A stretch of DNA of 64,000 bases, taken from Microbacterium lacticum. GTDB taxonomy: Bacteria; Actinomycetota; Actinomycetes; Actinomycetales; Microbacteriaceae. The notes under the pieces were generated by a model. That model ran no database searches. It was given only the letters and a program-made list of their open reading frames with translations, and was not told the DNA's origin. The stretch is from NCBI RefSeq assembly GCF_006716815.1, contig NZ_VFPS01000001.1, positions 310,001 to 374,000 on the forward strand, given 5' to 3'. How positions within the stretch are numbered: position 1 is the stretch's first letter; every line of letters starts with the position of its first letter. A program made the position numbers and the translations under genes. Below are positions 1 through 8,968 of this stretch, in pieces.

Positions 1-656
1 ATCCAGGCGTACGCGGCGACGTGCTCCGCGGGTGTCGGCAGCTGCCACTGCACGACGCGGTAGCCCGTCGCCTTCGCCTCGGCGGCGGCGAGGAGGCGCG
101 CGACGTCTGGGGCGGATGCCTCCAGATCCAGCGCGCTCTCGCGCTCGATCTGCTCGAGGGTGTAGCCGTTTCGCAGGTAGAACCGCGCGGCCCGGTCTTC
201 GGGGATCGAGCCGAACCCCGTCGGGGGTTCGAGGCGCGAGCCCGGGGCATCCGGATGCTGCGTCCACGACTGCAGCACCGTGCGGCCGTGTTCGCGCGCC
301 TTCTCCTCGATCAGGCGGTAACCGGCCGTGCCGATGCCGCGGCCCTGGTGTGCGCGGAGCAGTTCGATCAGCCAGAACGCGGCGCGGGAGCCCTCCTCGA
401 GGGGAAGGTCGACGCTGACGCGACCGACGATCTCGCCGTCCACGACGGCGACCCACACGTACCGGATCTCCTCCGGGCTCGGCTGGTAGTGCGGCAGCAG
501 CTCTTCGGGAGTGAGGGCGTCGTCATCGGTGCCGGCGATCTCGCGGTACACCTCGTTGCGCACCCGCGTGAACTCGCGGAACTCGTCGGCGTCCGAGGCA
601 TCCATCGATGCCGGAATGGTCAGGGGGCGGAACTCGACGTCCGTCGGTTCGGTCAT
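1..656 (-). CDS. GNAT-family N-acetyltransferase (C-terminus cut by window edge)
   Basis: The protein starts MTEPTDVEFRPLTIP at the ATG at 656-654 and runs off the left edge after about 218 codons. It reads as a GNAT acetyltransferase. The acetyl-CoA-binding signature is visible as RAHQGRGIGTAGYRLIEEKA, the R/Q-x-x-G-x-G/A loop of the family, followed by a RFYLRNGYTLEQ strand-helix typical of the fold's end. The acyl acceptor cannot be told from sequence. The start is supported by AAGGAAACACTC just upstream. A compact palindrome (ATCCCGCAGCGGGAT, 687-701) lies in the short gap before it. The two tiny ORFs upstream on the same strand (730-858 and 1062-1172) may be co-transcribed with it from the promoter at 1212-1241. 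Confidence 0.85.
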   Translation of the reverse strand, partial: MTEPTDVEFRPLTIPASMDASDADEFREFTRVRNEVYREIAGTDDDALTPEELLPHYQPSPEEIRYVWVAVVDGEIVGRVSVDLPLEEGSRAAFWLIELLRAHQGRGIGTAGYRLIEEKAREHGRTVLQSWTQHPDAPGSRLEPPTGFGSIPEDRAARFYLRNGYTLEQIERESALDLEASAPDVARLLAAAEAKATGYRVVQWQLPTPAEHVAAYAW

Positions 657-729
657 GAGTGTTTCCTTTGGGTGTGGTCGAAGGAGATCCCGCAGCGGGA
701 TGCCGGAGGCCGGCACCCCGCGTGCGGAA

Positions 730-858
730 TCAGAGGAAGGGACGCAGCTGCAGCAGTCGCTGCCAGGACTGCTCGCGCTGCAGGCGGTCGCGCTGGGCGA
801 GCCGCAGGCGGCGCTGGTCGTAATCGGAGAGGTCGAAACTCGACGTCGAGGTGCGCAT
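730..858 (-). CDS. small basic/glutamine-rich protein, 42 aa, unknown function
   Basis: A 42-codon ORF, starting MRTSTSSFDLSDYDQRRLRL and ending LLQLRPFL. It has GAAAGAG 6-7 nt before its ATG. After a Ser/Thr-rich start the rest is rich in Arg, Gln and Leu and could form one amphipathic helix (QRRLRLAQRDRLQREQSWQRLLQL). It has no signal peptide, Cys or membrane segment. It lies 73 bp upstream of the GNAT gene on the same strand, downstream of the 36-codon ORF and a hairpin, so it may belong to one small transcript. I do not recognise the family. The coding call rests on the ribosome site, clean start/stop and protein-like composition; it could still be spurious. Confidence 0.5.
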   Translation of the reverse strand: MRTSTSSFDLSDYDQRRLRLAQRDRLQREQSWQRLLQLRPFL

Positions 859-922
859 GAGGATGCTCTTTCACGGGAAGGTGCGAGACGGGACGCCTCG
901 CGGGCGGTGTGGCTTCGCGACG

Positions 923-943
923 GAGGTCTCGGACGGAGACCTC
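923..943 (-). promoter_or_regulatory. perfect 8-bp hairpin between two small ORFs
   Basis: GAGGTCTC (923-930) and GAGACCTC (936-943) form a perfect inverted repeat around a 5-nt loop. A second, smaller one (GCCC-TGAAAA-GGGC, 1029-1042) lies just downstream of the stop of the 36-codon ORF. Both fall in the 203-bp stretch between the two small ORFs and would be transcribed on the minus strand. They could be an attenuator or RNA-stabilising elements. No T-tract follows, so they are not classical terminators. Confidence 0.4.
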
Positions 944-1061
944 GCGATGCGGGGATGCCGGGCTGCGGCGGACGTGCGCGCAGAGCGCACGGAAGGGCGG
1001 CTGCGGACGGTGCGCGCCGAAGCGTCATGCCCTGAAAAGGGCAGAGCTCGCGGGCGAACCG

Positions 1062-1172
1062 TTAGCAGGCGGCCGCGCGGAAAGCGTCGAAGGAGACGGC
1101 CCCTGCGAACGCGGAGAGAGGAGCGAACGCTCGTGCTTCGACTGCTTCGGTGACGGTGGTGATCATCATCAT
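1062..1172 (-). CDS. very small ORF (36 aa), possible leader peptide
   Basis: A 36-codon ORF (MMMITTVTEAVEARAFAPLS at the start, FRAAAC at the end). It has a near-perfect Shine-Dalgarno, AAAGGAGG, about 8 nt before the first of three consecutive ATG codons, and a near-consensus promoter 40 nt upstream. It is Ala/Phe/Val-rich and ends in Cys. No known domain is visible. The strong promoter and ribosome site on so short an ORF, followed by hairpins and a second small ORF, suggest either a leader peptide (attenuation or upstream-ORF control of the GNAT gene) or a genuine microprotein. Confidence 0.6.
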   Translation of the reverse strand: MMMITTVTEAVEARAFAPLSAFAGAVSFDAFRAAAC

Positions 1173-1211
1173 GTCAGGGACCTCCTTTCTCTACTTCTGA
1201 CGCGATCTGTG

Positions 1212-1241
1212 ACACTAGCGCCGAATCGCGGCGCGCGTCAA
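1212..1241 (-). promoter_or_regulatory. sigma-70-type promoter for the small-ORF/GNAT transcript
   Basis: On the minus strand TTGACG (1241-1236) is followed after 18 nt by TAGTGT (1217-1212), close to the vegetative consensus. Predicted transcription would start near 1205, giving a leader of about 30 nt that contains the AAAGGAGG ribosome site of the 36-codon ORF. It lies back to back with the smc start region. Confidence 0.6.
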
Positions 1242-1301
1242 GGGGAGAGTGCGGCGCGTCCGCTAGCGTGGAGGCGAACCCCGCCCGTGGAGGACACCCG
1301 A

Positions 1302-4300
1302 ATGCACTTGAAGAGCCTGACGATGAAGGGCTTCAAGTCGTTCGCGCAGCCGACGACGTTCGCGCTCGAACCCGGCGTCACGTGCATCGTCGGGCCCAAC
1401 GGCTCGGGCAAGTCGAACGTCGTCGACGCGCTCGCCTGGGTCATGGGGGAGCAGGGGGCGAAGACCCTCCGCGGCGGCAAGATGGAGGATGTCATCTTCG
1501 CCGGCACCTCGACGCGCGGACCGCTCGGCCGGGCCGAGGTGCAGCTGACGATCGACAACGCCGACGGCGCGCTGCCGATCGAGTACAGCGAGGTCACGAT
1601 CAGTCGGACGCTCTTCCGCAACGGCACGAGCGAGTACGCGATCAACGGCGAGAGCTGTCGTCTGCTCGACGTGCAGGAGCTGCTCAGCGACTCGGGTCTC
1701 GGCCGTGAGATGCACGTCATCGTCGGTCAGGGGCGCCTGGACAGCGTGCTGCAGGCGAGCCCCGAAGACCGCCGGGGCTTCATCGAAGAGGCCGCGGGAA
1801 TCCTCAAGCACCGCCGGCGCAAGGAGAAGACCCTTCGCAAGCTCGAAGCGATGCAGGCGAACCTCACCCGGCTGAGCGACCTCGCCGGCGAGCTGCGCCG
1901 GCAGCTCAAACCCCTCGGCAAGCAGGCCGAGATCGCCCGCGAGGCCGCCACCATCGCGGCCGTCGTCCGCGACGCGAAGGCGCGCCTCTACGCCGACGAG
2001 CTCGTGAGCCTGCGCACCCAGCTCGCCGACCACGCCCGCAGCGAGCAGGAGCGCCACGCCGAGCGGCTCGTGCTGCAGGATGAGGCCGATCAGCTGAAGA
2101 CCCGGATCGACGCGCTCGAGCACGAGCAGCGCTCCGAGGCCGTTGACGGCGCCCGCGGGGTCGCGTTCGCGCTGGAGCGCGTGCAGGAGCGCCTGCGGAG
2201 CCTGTACTCGCTCGCCGGACAGCGCCTCGCCCTGATCGAGGACGACGGCACGCTCGCCCTCGAGGTTGCGACGGTGAGTCAAGCGGTCATCGACGAGGCG
2301 CGCGCCGAGATCGACGAGATCGCGGCGGGGCTGGGCGACGCGCAGGATGCCGCGGCCACCGCGGGTCGTGACGTCATCCGCGCCCGAGCGGAGCTCGATG
2401 CCCTCGACGCCGACATCGCCGCGCAGAGCGCACTCGTGTCGGAGCACGACATGCGCCTCGCGGGCCTGCGCGGCACCGCCGAGGCCGCGACCTCGCGCCT
2501 CGACGCCGTCCACGCCGGCGTCGAGCGTCAGCAGCGCGCCCTCGACGCCGCCCTCGCCCGCCGCGCCGAAGCCGAAGAGGCGCTCGCCGCCGTCGATCCC
2601 GATCTCGTGCCCGAGGCATCCTCGGCCGAGCATGCCGCCGCGTACGAGCGCGCGCAGCGCGACGCCGCCGACGCCGAGACCCAGGTGAGCACGATGAGGG
2701 AGCGGCTGCACGGCGCCGAGCGCGAGATCGAGTCGCTCACGGCGCAGGCCGCGGCGCTCGGGCGGGCGCTCGATGTCCGCAACGCCGCGGCCACGCTCAT
2801 CGCCCGCGGCGGCGAAGGCATCCGCGGGCTCGTCGGCGATGCGGTGAAGGTGCGCGCCGGATACGAGGGCGCCGTCGCGGCGGCCCTCGGCGCGCTCGCG
2901 GAGGGGGTGCTCGTCGATGATCTCGACGCCGCCCTCGCCCTCGCCCGGGCCGCGCGCGACGACGACCTCGGCGCCGTCGACATCGCGATCGCCGAGCCCG
3001 GGGCGCACGCTGCCGGCGCGCGGCTGGACGTGCCCGGCGCGGTCGTCGCGAGCGACCTCGTCACGGCGCCGGAGGGGATCGCTGCCGTCCTCGCCGACGT
3101 ACTCGTCGTCGACGACCTCGACGCTCTTCCCGCCGTGCGAGCCGCCCTTCTCGCCGCGGGCCGAGACGCGACGATCGTCACCCGCGGAGGCGAGAAGGCG
3201 ACGGTGTCCACCGTGCGCGCGGGCTCGGGCGGCGGACGTTCGCGTCTGGAGCTGTCCGCGGAGCGCGACGCGGCGACCGAGCGTCTCGCCGAGATCCGCG
3301 TGGTCGCCGATTCGCTGCGCGAGGCCCTCGCCGACGCGCAGCGCGGCTGGGAGGAGGGGCGTCGCCTCACCCGGGAGTCGCTGCAGCGGCTGCGCGAGCA
3401 CGACGCGGCCCTCGCCGCGCACGCCGAGCAGGTCAACCGGGCGACCGTCCGCCACGAGGCGGCCGTCGCCGAGTGCGAGCGACTCGAGGCGGGGCTCCGG
3501 CAGGCGCAGGCGGCGGTGACGGATGCCGAGAAGGCGGCCCGGACCGCCGGCGAGGCGTTGCACGCCGCGCAGGAGGCGCCGCGTCCGATCCTCGACGCGT
3601 CGGCGCGCGACGGACTGCTCGCAGATCTCGAGACCACCCGCGACGCCGAGATGCGCGCGCGGCTCGACGTCGAGACGCTCAAGGAACGCGTGCGTGCCGG
3701 AGAGGCGCGCGTCGATCAGCTCGTGCGCCAGCGCGAACGCGAGCGCGCCGCCGCCGCCGAGGCGGCCCGCCGCGCGGTGATCCGCCGGGCACAGCGCGAG
3801 ATCGCCGCCGACGTCGCCGCGAGCCTGCCGCCGCTGCTCGACTCGGTCGACCGGTCCGTGACCGAGGCGCGCGTCGCGCTGCAGCTGGCCGAGCAGGCCC
3901 GCACCGCGGTGACGGCGGAGCTCGGCGAGCTGCGCACGCGCGAGGCGACGGTGCGCGAGCGGCTCTCGCGCCTCACCGAGAGCGTGCACGGACTCGAGCT
4001 GCAGATGCACGAGAAGCGCCTGCACGTCACGAGTCTGCTCGAACGCGTGGCATCCGAACTGAGCCTCGACGAGAATATTCTCGTAGCGGAATACGGCCCG
4101 GATCGACCCGTGCCAGCCGATGACGCAGGCGACGAGGGCGCCGAACAGGACGGCACCTCCGACGACTCCGACGTCGGCGACGACGCCCCGCCGCGGCCGT
4201 TCGACCGCGCGGCCGCGCAGCGCCGCCTGCACGACGCGGAACGCAAGCTCGCCCAGCTCGGCCGGGTGAACCCGCTCGCGCTCGAGGAGTACGCGGCGCT

Positions 4301-4865
4301 CGAGCAGCGGCACGCCTTCCTCACCGAGCAGCTCGCCGACCTCGTGCAGACCCGGACCGACCTCGAGACGATCATCGGCGAGCTCGACGAGCGGATGGAG
4401 GTGATCTTCCTCGCCGCCTTCGAAGACACCAGGACCGCGTTCGGCGAAGTGTTCCCGGTCCTCTTCCCCGGCGGGTCGGGATCCATCTCGCTCACCGACC
4501 CGGAGCACCCGCTCACGACCGGCATCGAGGTCTCGGTGCGCCCGGTCGGCAAGAAGATCGAGCGCCTGTCGCTCCTCTCCGGCGGGGAGCGCTCGCTCGC
4601 GGCGGTGGCTCTCCTCACCGCGATCTTCAAGGCGCGGCCCAGCCCGTTCTACATCCTCGACGAGGTCGAGGCCGCCCTCGACGATGCGAACCTCGGCCGC
4701 CTCCTCGGCGTGTTCGAGCAGCTGCGGGCATCCAGTCAGCTCATCGTCATCACGCACCAGAAGCGCACCATGGAGATCGCCGACGCGCTCTACGGCGTCT
4801 CCATGCGGCAGGACGGCGTGTCCGCCGTCGTCGGGCAGCGCGTGCGCGAGCGCGCCGCCGTCTGA
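1302..4865 (+). CDS. smc: chromosome segregation SMC ATPase
   Basis: 1187 aa, the normal length for bacterial Smc. It is the ATPase of the condensin complex with ScpA/ScpB, organising and segregating the chromosome. The N-terminal head has Walker A GPNGSGKSN at residues 31-39. Two long coiled-coil arms flank the hinge at about 490-660. The C-terminal head carries the ABC signature LSGGERS near 1092 and Walker B FYILDEVEAALDD near 1117-1129. The ATG at 1302 is chosen because GGAGG sits about 8 nt upstream and MHLKSLTMKGFKSF is the canonical Smc start; the frame is open further upstream but not conserved. A TAGCGT hexamer at 1264-1269 may be the -10. An unusual acidic Asp/Glu/Gly-rich insert (about residues 936-966) interrupts the second arm near the C-terminal head. 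Confidence 0.97.
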   Translation: MHLKSLTMKGFKSFAQPTTFALEPGVTCIVGPNGSGKSNVVDALAWVMGEQGAKTLRGGKMEDVIFAGTSTRGPLGRAEVQLTIDNADGALPIEYSEVTISRTLFRNGTSEYAINGESCRLLDVQELLSDSGLGREMHVIVGQGRLDSVLQASPEDRRGFIEEAAGILKHRRRKEKTLRKLEAMQANLTRLSDLAGELRRQLKPLGKQAEIAREAATIAAVVRDAKARLYADELVSLRTQLADHARSEQERHAERLVLQDEADQLKTRIDALEHEQRSEAVDGARGVAFALERVQERLRSLYSLAGQRLALIEDDGTLALEVATVSQAVIDEARAEIDEIAAGLGDAQDAAATAGRDVIRARAELDALDADIAAQSALVSEHDMRLAGLRGTAEAATSRLDAVHAGVERQQRALDAALARRAEAEEALAAVDPDLVPEASSAEHAAAYERAQRDAADAETQVSTMRERLHGAEREIESLTAQAAALGRALDVRNAAATLIARGGEGIRGLVGDAVKVRAGYEGAVAAALGALAEGVLVDDLDAALALARAARDDDLGAVDIAIAEPGAHAAGARLDVPGAVVASDLVTAPEGIAAVLADVLVVDDLDALPAVRAALLAAGRDATIVTRGGEKATVSTVRAGSGGGRSRLELSAERDAATERLAEIRVVADSLREALADAQRGWEEGRRLTRESLQRLREHDAALAAHAEQVNRATVRHEAAVAECERLEAGLRQAQAAVTDAEKAARTAGEALHAAQEAPRPILDASARDGLLADLETTRDAEMRARLDVETLKERVRAGEARVDQLVRQRERERAAAAEAARRAVIRRAQREIAADVAASLPPLLDSVDRSVTEARVALQLAEQARTAVTAELGELRTREATVRERLSRLTESVHGLELQMHEKRLHVTSLLERVASELSLDENILVAEYGPDRPVPADDAGDEGAEQDGTSDDSDVGDDAPPRPFDRAAAQRRLHDAERKLAQLGRVNPLALEEYAALEQRHAFLTEQLADLVQTRTDLETIIGELDERMEVIFLAAFEDTRTAFGEVFPVLFPGGSGSISLTDPEHPLTTGIEVSVRPVGKKIERLSLLSGGERSLAAVALLTAIFKARPSPFYILDEVEAALDDANLGRLLGVFEQLRASSQLIVITHQKRTMEIADALYGVSMRQDGVSAVVGQRVRERAAV

Positions 4866-4929
4866 CCCGTTCTCCACAGGTCTCGCCGCGCGCGGGCGGT
4901 GACGTCGGCGGGGCGGATAGCGTGGAGGG

Positions 4930-5625
4930 ATGCCTCAGCCCTCGCATCCCTCGCGATCGCGCGCGTTCGCGCTTTCCGCGCTCCTTCTCCCCGCGGCGCT
5001 CGTGCTCGGCGGGTGCGCGTTCACGGACCCCGGGGAGCGAACCACCGCGCCGCTCACCGCGGATGCCGGGGCGCCGGAGGCGAGCGCGTCCGCCGACCCG
5101 GGCGACGGGCTCGAGACGCCCGAAGACCTCACCTTCGAGGCCGGCGCCGTGCTCGGCACACGCCTGCGCGCGCAGTGGGGCGATAGCCTCGTCGCCGACG
5201 CGGACTACACGCTGACCACGCCCGACGACGGCAACGGCAACTGGGCGTACACGCAGAACAGCACGCAGTGCGAGGTGCGCTTCTGGCAGGGCGACGTCTC
5301 GTCGATCGGCTCCGGCGAGGGCGACCGCGCCCTCTCCGACGCCGTGCTCGCGACCTGGCTGAAGGTCAGCCCCGACGAGGTCACCGCCGCCGCGCAAGAC
5401 GACATGGTCGGCTACGTGCCCGGAACCTCCGGGTCGACGCAGGTGCGGGTCGTCGCCGGGAGCACCCAGTCCGGCGGCTCGTGGGTCGCCGCCGCGCGGG
5501 GGCTGACCTCCTTCCACGGCGGGTTCGTCGTGCACGTGACGTGTCCGGAGGGACAGAGCGCCCAGTCGCTGTACTCGACGCTCCGCGACGACAAGCTCAC
5601 CCTCGTCGTCGGCCCGGGGCTCTGA
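4930..5625 (+). CDS. secreted lipoprotein, unknown function
   Basis: 231 aa with a classical lipoprotein signal: Arg/Ser-rich N-terminus, hydrophobic ALSALLLPAALVLG and lipobox LGGC, so it should be diacylated and anchored on the outer face of the membrane. A Thr/Ala/Glu-rich linker (about residues 30-65) precedes a globular domain of about 160 residues with two further Cys (TQCEVRFW and VTCPEG) that could form a disulfide. No enzymatic motif is evident. A TAGCGT hexamer (4918-4923) lies 6 nt before the ATG. It sits alone between smc and ftsY. Confidence 0.75.
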   Translation: MPQPSHPSRSRAFALSALLLPAALVLGGCAFTDPGERTTAPLTADAGAPEASASADPGDGLETPEDLTFEAGAVLGTRLRAQWGDSLVADADYTLTTPDDGNGNWAYTQNSTQCEVRFWQGDVSSIGSGEGDRALSDAVLATWLKVSPDEVTAAAQDDMVGYVPGTSGSTQVRVVAGSTQSGGSWVAAARGLTSFHGGFVVHVTCPEGQSAQSLYSTLRDDKLTLVVGPGL

Positions 5626-5693
5626 CCCCCGAGCCGCGGACCAGACGCCCGACGGCAGGTCGGCGGGCGGGGGCCAGCCTCTAGGCTGGGAGC

Positions 5694-6566
5694 ATGGCTG
5701 AATCCTCCTGGTCGCTCGGTCGTGCCCTGCGCGGCATGTTCACCAAGCCCACGATCGACGAGAACACGTGGGACGACCTCGAGACCGCTCTGCTGACGGC
5801 GGACTTCGGCCCTGAGATCACCGAGCGGATCATCGACGAGCTGCACGAGAAGGTCGACCGCTACCGCACCACCGACCCGCGCGACCTGCAGCGGATGCTC
5901 AAGGAGACCCTCGAGGAGCACTTCGCGAAGTTCGACACGACCCTGCGGCTCACCGAGCGCCCGGCGGTCGTGCTCGTCGTGGGCGTCAACGGCGTCGGCA
6001 AGACGACGACGATCGGCAAGTTCGCGAAGTTCCTGCAGCGCTACGGGCGATCGGTCGTCGTCGGCGCCGCCGACACGTTCCGCGCCGCCGCCGTCGACCA
6101 GCTCGCGACGTGGGCCGAGCGCGGCGGAGCGACGATCGTGCGTCCTCAGCAGGAGGGTCAGGACCCGGCATCCGTCGCCTATCAGACGATCGACTACGCG
6201 AAGCAGACCGGCACCGAGATCGTGCTCGTCGACACGGCAGGACGCCTGCACACCAAGGGCGGGCTCATGGACGAGCTCACCAAGATCCGCCGGGTCATCG
6301 AGAAGCAGGCGCCGATCAGCGAGGTGCTGCTGGTGCTGGATGCCACGACGGGCCAGAACGGTGTCATGCAGGCCGAGGCCTTCCTCGAGCACGCGGGCGT
6401 CACGGGACTCGTGCTCACCAAGCTCGACGGGTCGGCCAAGGGCGGCTTCGTCCTCGCCGTGCAGGAGCGCACCGGCATCCCGGTCAAGCTCCTCGGGCAG
6501 GGCGAGGACATCGGCGACCTCACCGGTTTCACCCCGCACGTGTTCGTCTCGGCGCTGGTCGATTGA
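5694..6566 (+). CDS. ftsY: signal recognition particle receptor FtsY
   Basis: 290 aa. FtsY is the SRP-receptor GTPase that docks Ffh/ribosome complexes at the membrane for co-translational insertion. The helical N domain covers residues 1-85. The G domain has G1 GVNGVGKTTTIGK at 97-109, the insertion-box region DTFRAAAVDQLATWAER, G3 DTAGRLHTKGGLM at 180-192 and G4 TKLDGSAKGG at 242-251. The long acidic A domain of enterobacterial FtsY is absent, as is common in shorter versions; MAESSWSLGRALRGMF may be the amphipathic membrane-targeting helix. TAGGCT (5682-5687) ends 6 nt before the ATG, suggesting a leaderless transcript. Its partner ffh is 3.5 kb downstream on the same strand. Confidence 0.96.
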   Translation: MAESSWSLGRALRGMFTKPTIDENTWDDLETALLTADFGPEITERIIDELHEKVDRYRTTDPRDLQRMLKETLEEHFAKFDTTLRLTERPAVVLVVGVNGVGKTTTIGKFAKFLQRYGRSVVVGAADTFRAAAVDQLATWAERGGATIVRPQQEGQDPASVAYQTIDYAKQTGTEIVLVDTAGRLHTKGGLMDELTKIRRVIEKQAPISEVLLVLDATTGQNGVMQAEAFLEHAGVTGLVLTKLDGSAKGGFVLAVQERTGIPVKLLGQGEDIGDLTGFTPHVFVSALVD

Positions 6567-6644
6567 CCGGGTCGGCGCGCCGCGGAGCGCTGGCAGTGCG
6601 GCGGCGGGGTCGCGCGCGGGCGACGAGGGTGGTTGCATAGGCTC

Positions 6645-7145
6645 ATGGCGATCGAGCACGACTATTTCGGACTGCTGGAGTCCGGGCCCGACGGATCGAT
6701 CTTCTGGTCCGAGACGGTCGACTTAGCGGATCAGCGGGTGACCGTCGACCTCACCGCGCCCGATCAGGACGACGTGTCGCAGGCGGCGCTCGACGTCGCG
6801 GCGGCGATGATCTCGTCGCTCGAGCAGATCGATCTGACCGCGCGGAACGCCATGGTCGCGGAACTCGACGACCGCACGAGCGAGGTGACCGAATACCTGC
6901 TGCAGCAGCAGGAGGCGTTCGGCGACGACCTCGAGGACGTGCTCGTCGACATCTCGGGCGACGCGCACATCGACATCATCCGGTCGCTGCAGCTGGTGAG
7001 CATGACGATCCTCGCCGACGAGCACGGCGGCGCCGATCCCTTCGCCGTGCTCGAGTACGCGCTCGACACGGATGCCACCGACGAGGTGCTCCTGGTGAAC
7101 CTCACCAGCGACGGCGCCGTGCAGTCCGTCACGAGCGCCGACTGA
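6645..7145 (+). CDS. DUF2004-like cytoplasmic protein
   Basis: 166 aa, very acidic (many Asp/Glu), with no signal peptide or membrane segment. The MAIEHDYFGLLESGPDGSIFW start resembles DUF2004 proteins: short, soluble, acidic, of unknown function. I recognise the family only loosely. The ATG at 6645 was preferred over the upstream TTG at 6633 because MAIEHDYFG begins the recognisable domain. It is convergent with lipA, and a four-copy repeat (7155-7233) lies between them. Confidence 0.65.
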   Translation: MAIEHDYFGLLESGPDGSIFWSETVDLADQRVTVDLTAPDQDDVSQAALDVAAAMISSLEQIDLTARNAMVAELDDRTSEVTEYLLQQQEAFGDDLEDVLVDISGDAHIDIIRSLQLVSMTILADEHGGADPFAVLEYALDTDATDEVLLVNLTSDGAVQSVTSAD

Positions 7146-7154
7146 CCTCACCGC

Positions 7155-7233
7155 CGAGCCGCTATCCCGCGGCCGAGCCGCCACGGCGCGGACGGTCCGG
7201 GGCGTAGCGGCTCGACCGCGGCGTAGCGGCTCG
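7155..7233. repeat. two-plus-two inverted array of a 10-bp motif between convergent genes
   Basis: CGAGCCGCTA occurs at 7155-7164 and, as CGAGCCGCCA, at 7174-7183. Its reverse complement TAGCGGCTCG occurs at 7205-7214 and 7224-7233. Both pairs are spaced by exactly 19 bp, so the whole block is a large imperfect palindrome. It lies between the ends of the DUF2004-like gene and lipA, where a bidirectional terminator is plausible. No T-tract is present. Confidence 0.6.
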
Positions 7234-7238
7234 CGGGG

Positions 7239-8258
7239 TCAGACGGCCTGGGCGAACTCGGTGTCGCGGGCCAGGTGGGCGAGGTGCGTGGGGAGGGGAC
7301 GGCCCTTGGACGTCATCGACTGGGCCCACAGGCGCCCCGCGCGGTAGGACGAGCGCACGAGCGGGCCGGCGAGCACGCCGAGGAACCCGATGCGCTCGGC
7401 CGCCTCCTTGAACTCGACGAACTCGGCGGGCTTGACCCAGCGCGCGACGGGCAGGTGCCGGGGTGAGGGGCGCAGGTACTGCGTGATCGTGACGATGTCG
7501 GTTCCCGCGTCGTGCAGGTCCTGCAGCGCCTGGACGACCTCCTCCGGCTCCTCGCCCATGCCGAGGATGAGGTTCGACTTCGTGATGAGGCCCGCGGCGC
7601 GCGCCTGGGTGAGCACGTCGAGCGAGCGCTCGTAGCGGAACGCCGGACGGATGCGCTTGAAGATGCGCGGCACCGTCTCGACGTTGTGCGCGAAGACCTC
7701 CGGTCGCGCGTCGAACACCTCGCCGAGCAGCGCCGGGTCGCCGTTGAAGTCGGTGGCGAGCAGTTCGACGCCCGTCTCGGGGTTCACAATGTGGATCTGC
7801 CGGATCGTCTCCGCGTTCAGCCACGCCCCGCCGTCGGGGAGGTCGTCGCGCGCGACGCACGTGACCGTCGCGTAGCGCAGCTGCATGCGGCGCACGCTGT
7901 CGGCGACGCGGCGCGGCTCGTCGGTGTCGTAGGCGGCGGGCTTGCCGGTGTCGATCTGGCAGAAGTCGCACCGCCGCGTGCACTGCGAGCCGCCGATGAG
8001 GAACGTCGCCTCGCGGTCCTCCCAGCACTCGTAGATGTTCGGGCAGCCGGCCTCCTGGCAGACGGTGTGCAGCTCCTCGCCCCTCACGAGCGACTGCAGC
8101 GCCTGGTACTCCGGCCCCATCTTCGCCTTCGTCTTGATCCACTCCGGCTTGCGCTCGATGGGGGTCTGGGCGTTGCGCACCTCGAGGCGGAGGAGCTTCC
8201 GTCCCTCCGGTGCGCTCGCCGGTCCCGCACCGGGGGCGGGGGTTCCGCAGGCGCTCAT
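7239..8258 (-). CDS. lipA: lipoyl synthase
   Basis: 339 aa. A radical-SAM enzyme that inserts two sulfurs into octanoylated lipoyl domains of the 2-oxoacid dehydrogenases and glycine cleavage H protein. The auxiliary cluster Cys are in [12 protein letters not shown] (67, 72, 78). The radical-SAM triad is CTRRCDFC (93, 97, 100). The conserved RSSY serving the auxiliary cluster is present near the C-terminus (LVRSSYRAG). The ATG overlaps the lipB stop in an ATGA, so the two are translationally coupled in the order lipB-lipA. The first 20 residues are a Gly/Pro/Ala-rich extension of no evident function. Confidence 0.96.
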   Translation of the reverse strand: MSACGTPAPGAGPASAPEGRKLLRLEVRNAQTPIERKPEWIKTKAKMGPEYQALQSLVRGEELHTVCQEAGCPNIYECWEDREATFLIGGSQCTRRCDFCQIDTGKPAAYDTDEPRRVADSVRRMQLRYATVTCVARDDLPDGGAWLNAETIRQIHIVNPETGVELLATDFNGDPALLGEVFDARPEVFAHNVETVPRIFKRIRPAFRYERSLDVLTQARAAGLITKSNLILGMGEEPEEVVQALQDLHDAGTDIVTITQYLRPSPRHLPVARWVKPAEFVEFKEAAERIGFLGVLAGPLVRSSYRAGRLWAQSMTSKGRPLPTHLAHLARDTEFAQAV

Positions 8259-8905
8259 GCGGCGACCGCCGGCGACGAGGCGGCGAAGGATGCCTGGAAC
8301 GCGGCCGACACAGCATCCACCACGTCGGCGGGGCGCACATCGCGCCCGAGCACCTCGCTGACGGTCGTGACCCCGGCATCCGCGATGCCGCACGGGATGA
8401 TCTGCGAGAACGGCAGCAGCGAGTTGTCGCAGTTGAGGGCGAAGCCGTGCATCGTCACGCCGCGCTGCACGCGTACGCCGATCGCGGCGATCTTGTCCTC
8501 GGAGAGGAGGCGGCGCACCCAGACGCCGCTCCGACCCTCGACCCGGTAGCCTTCGACGCCGAGCCCGGCGAGCACGTCGATGAGGATGCCTTCGAGCCGC
8601 CGCACGTGCGCGACGACGTCGACGGGCTCGTGCAGTCGCACGATCGGGTACCCGACGAGCTGGCCCGGGCCATGCCACGTGATCTTGCCGCCGCGGTCGA
8701 CGTCGACCACGGGGGTGCCGTCGGTCGGACGCTCGTGCCGGGCGGTGCGGGCGCCGGCGGTGAAGACCGGTTCGTGCTCGAGGAGCAGCAGCGTGTCGGG
8801 GCGGGAGCCGTCCACGACGCCGGCATGGACCTCGCGCTGGAGCGCCCAGCCGTCGGGGTAGGGGATGAGCGTGGGGGAGAGTCCCACCGTGCGCACGTCG
8901 AGCAT
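8255..8905 (-). CDS. lipB: octanoyl-[ACP]:protein octanoyltransferase
   Basis: 216 aa. Transfers octanoate from acyl carrier protein to lipoyl domains, the step before LipA. The family signature [17 protein letters not shown] is intact. The catalytic Lys lies in [12 protein letters not shown] and the nucleophilic Cys in FSQIIPCGI. The start ATG at 8905 has AAGGAGCGTC just upstream, a standard ribosome site. It is the first gene of the lipB-lipA operon and is transcribed divergently from the TetR-VOC gene with 63 bp between starts. Confidence 0.95.
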   Translation of the reverse strand: MLDVRTVGLSPTLIPYPDGWALQREVHAGVVDGSRPDTLLLLEHEPVFTAGARTARHERPTDGTPVVDVDRGGKITWHGPGQLVGYPIVRLHEPVDVVAHVRRLEGILIDVLAGLGVEGYRVEGRSGVWVRRLLSEDKIAAIGVRVQRGVTMHGFALNCDNSLLPFSQIIPCGIADAGVTTVSEVLGRDVRPADVVDAVSAAFQASFAASSPAVAA

Positions 8906-8968
8906 GACGCTCCTTCGGATCGGGTTTCTGAACCGCGTCCAACAATACGCCCTGGATACAGTGTGGGG

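Noticed and set aside
6638-6643. TAGGCT as leaderless -10 for the DUF2004-like gene
   Set aside because: It is only 1 nt from the ATG, too close for a start at or before that codon.
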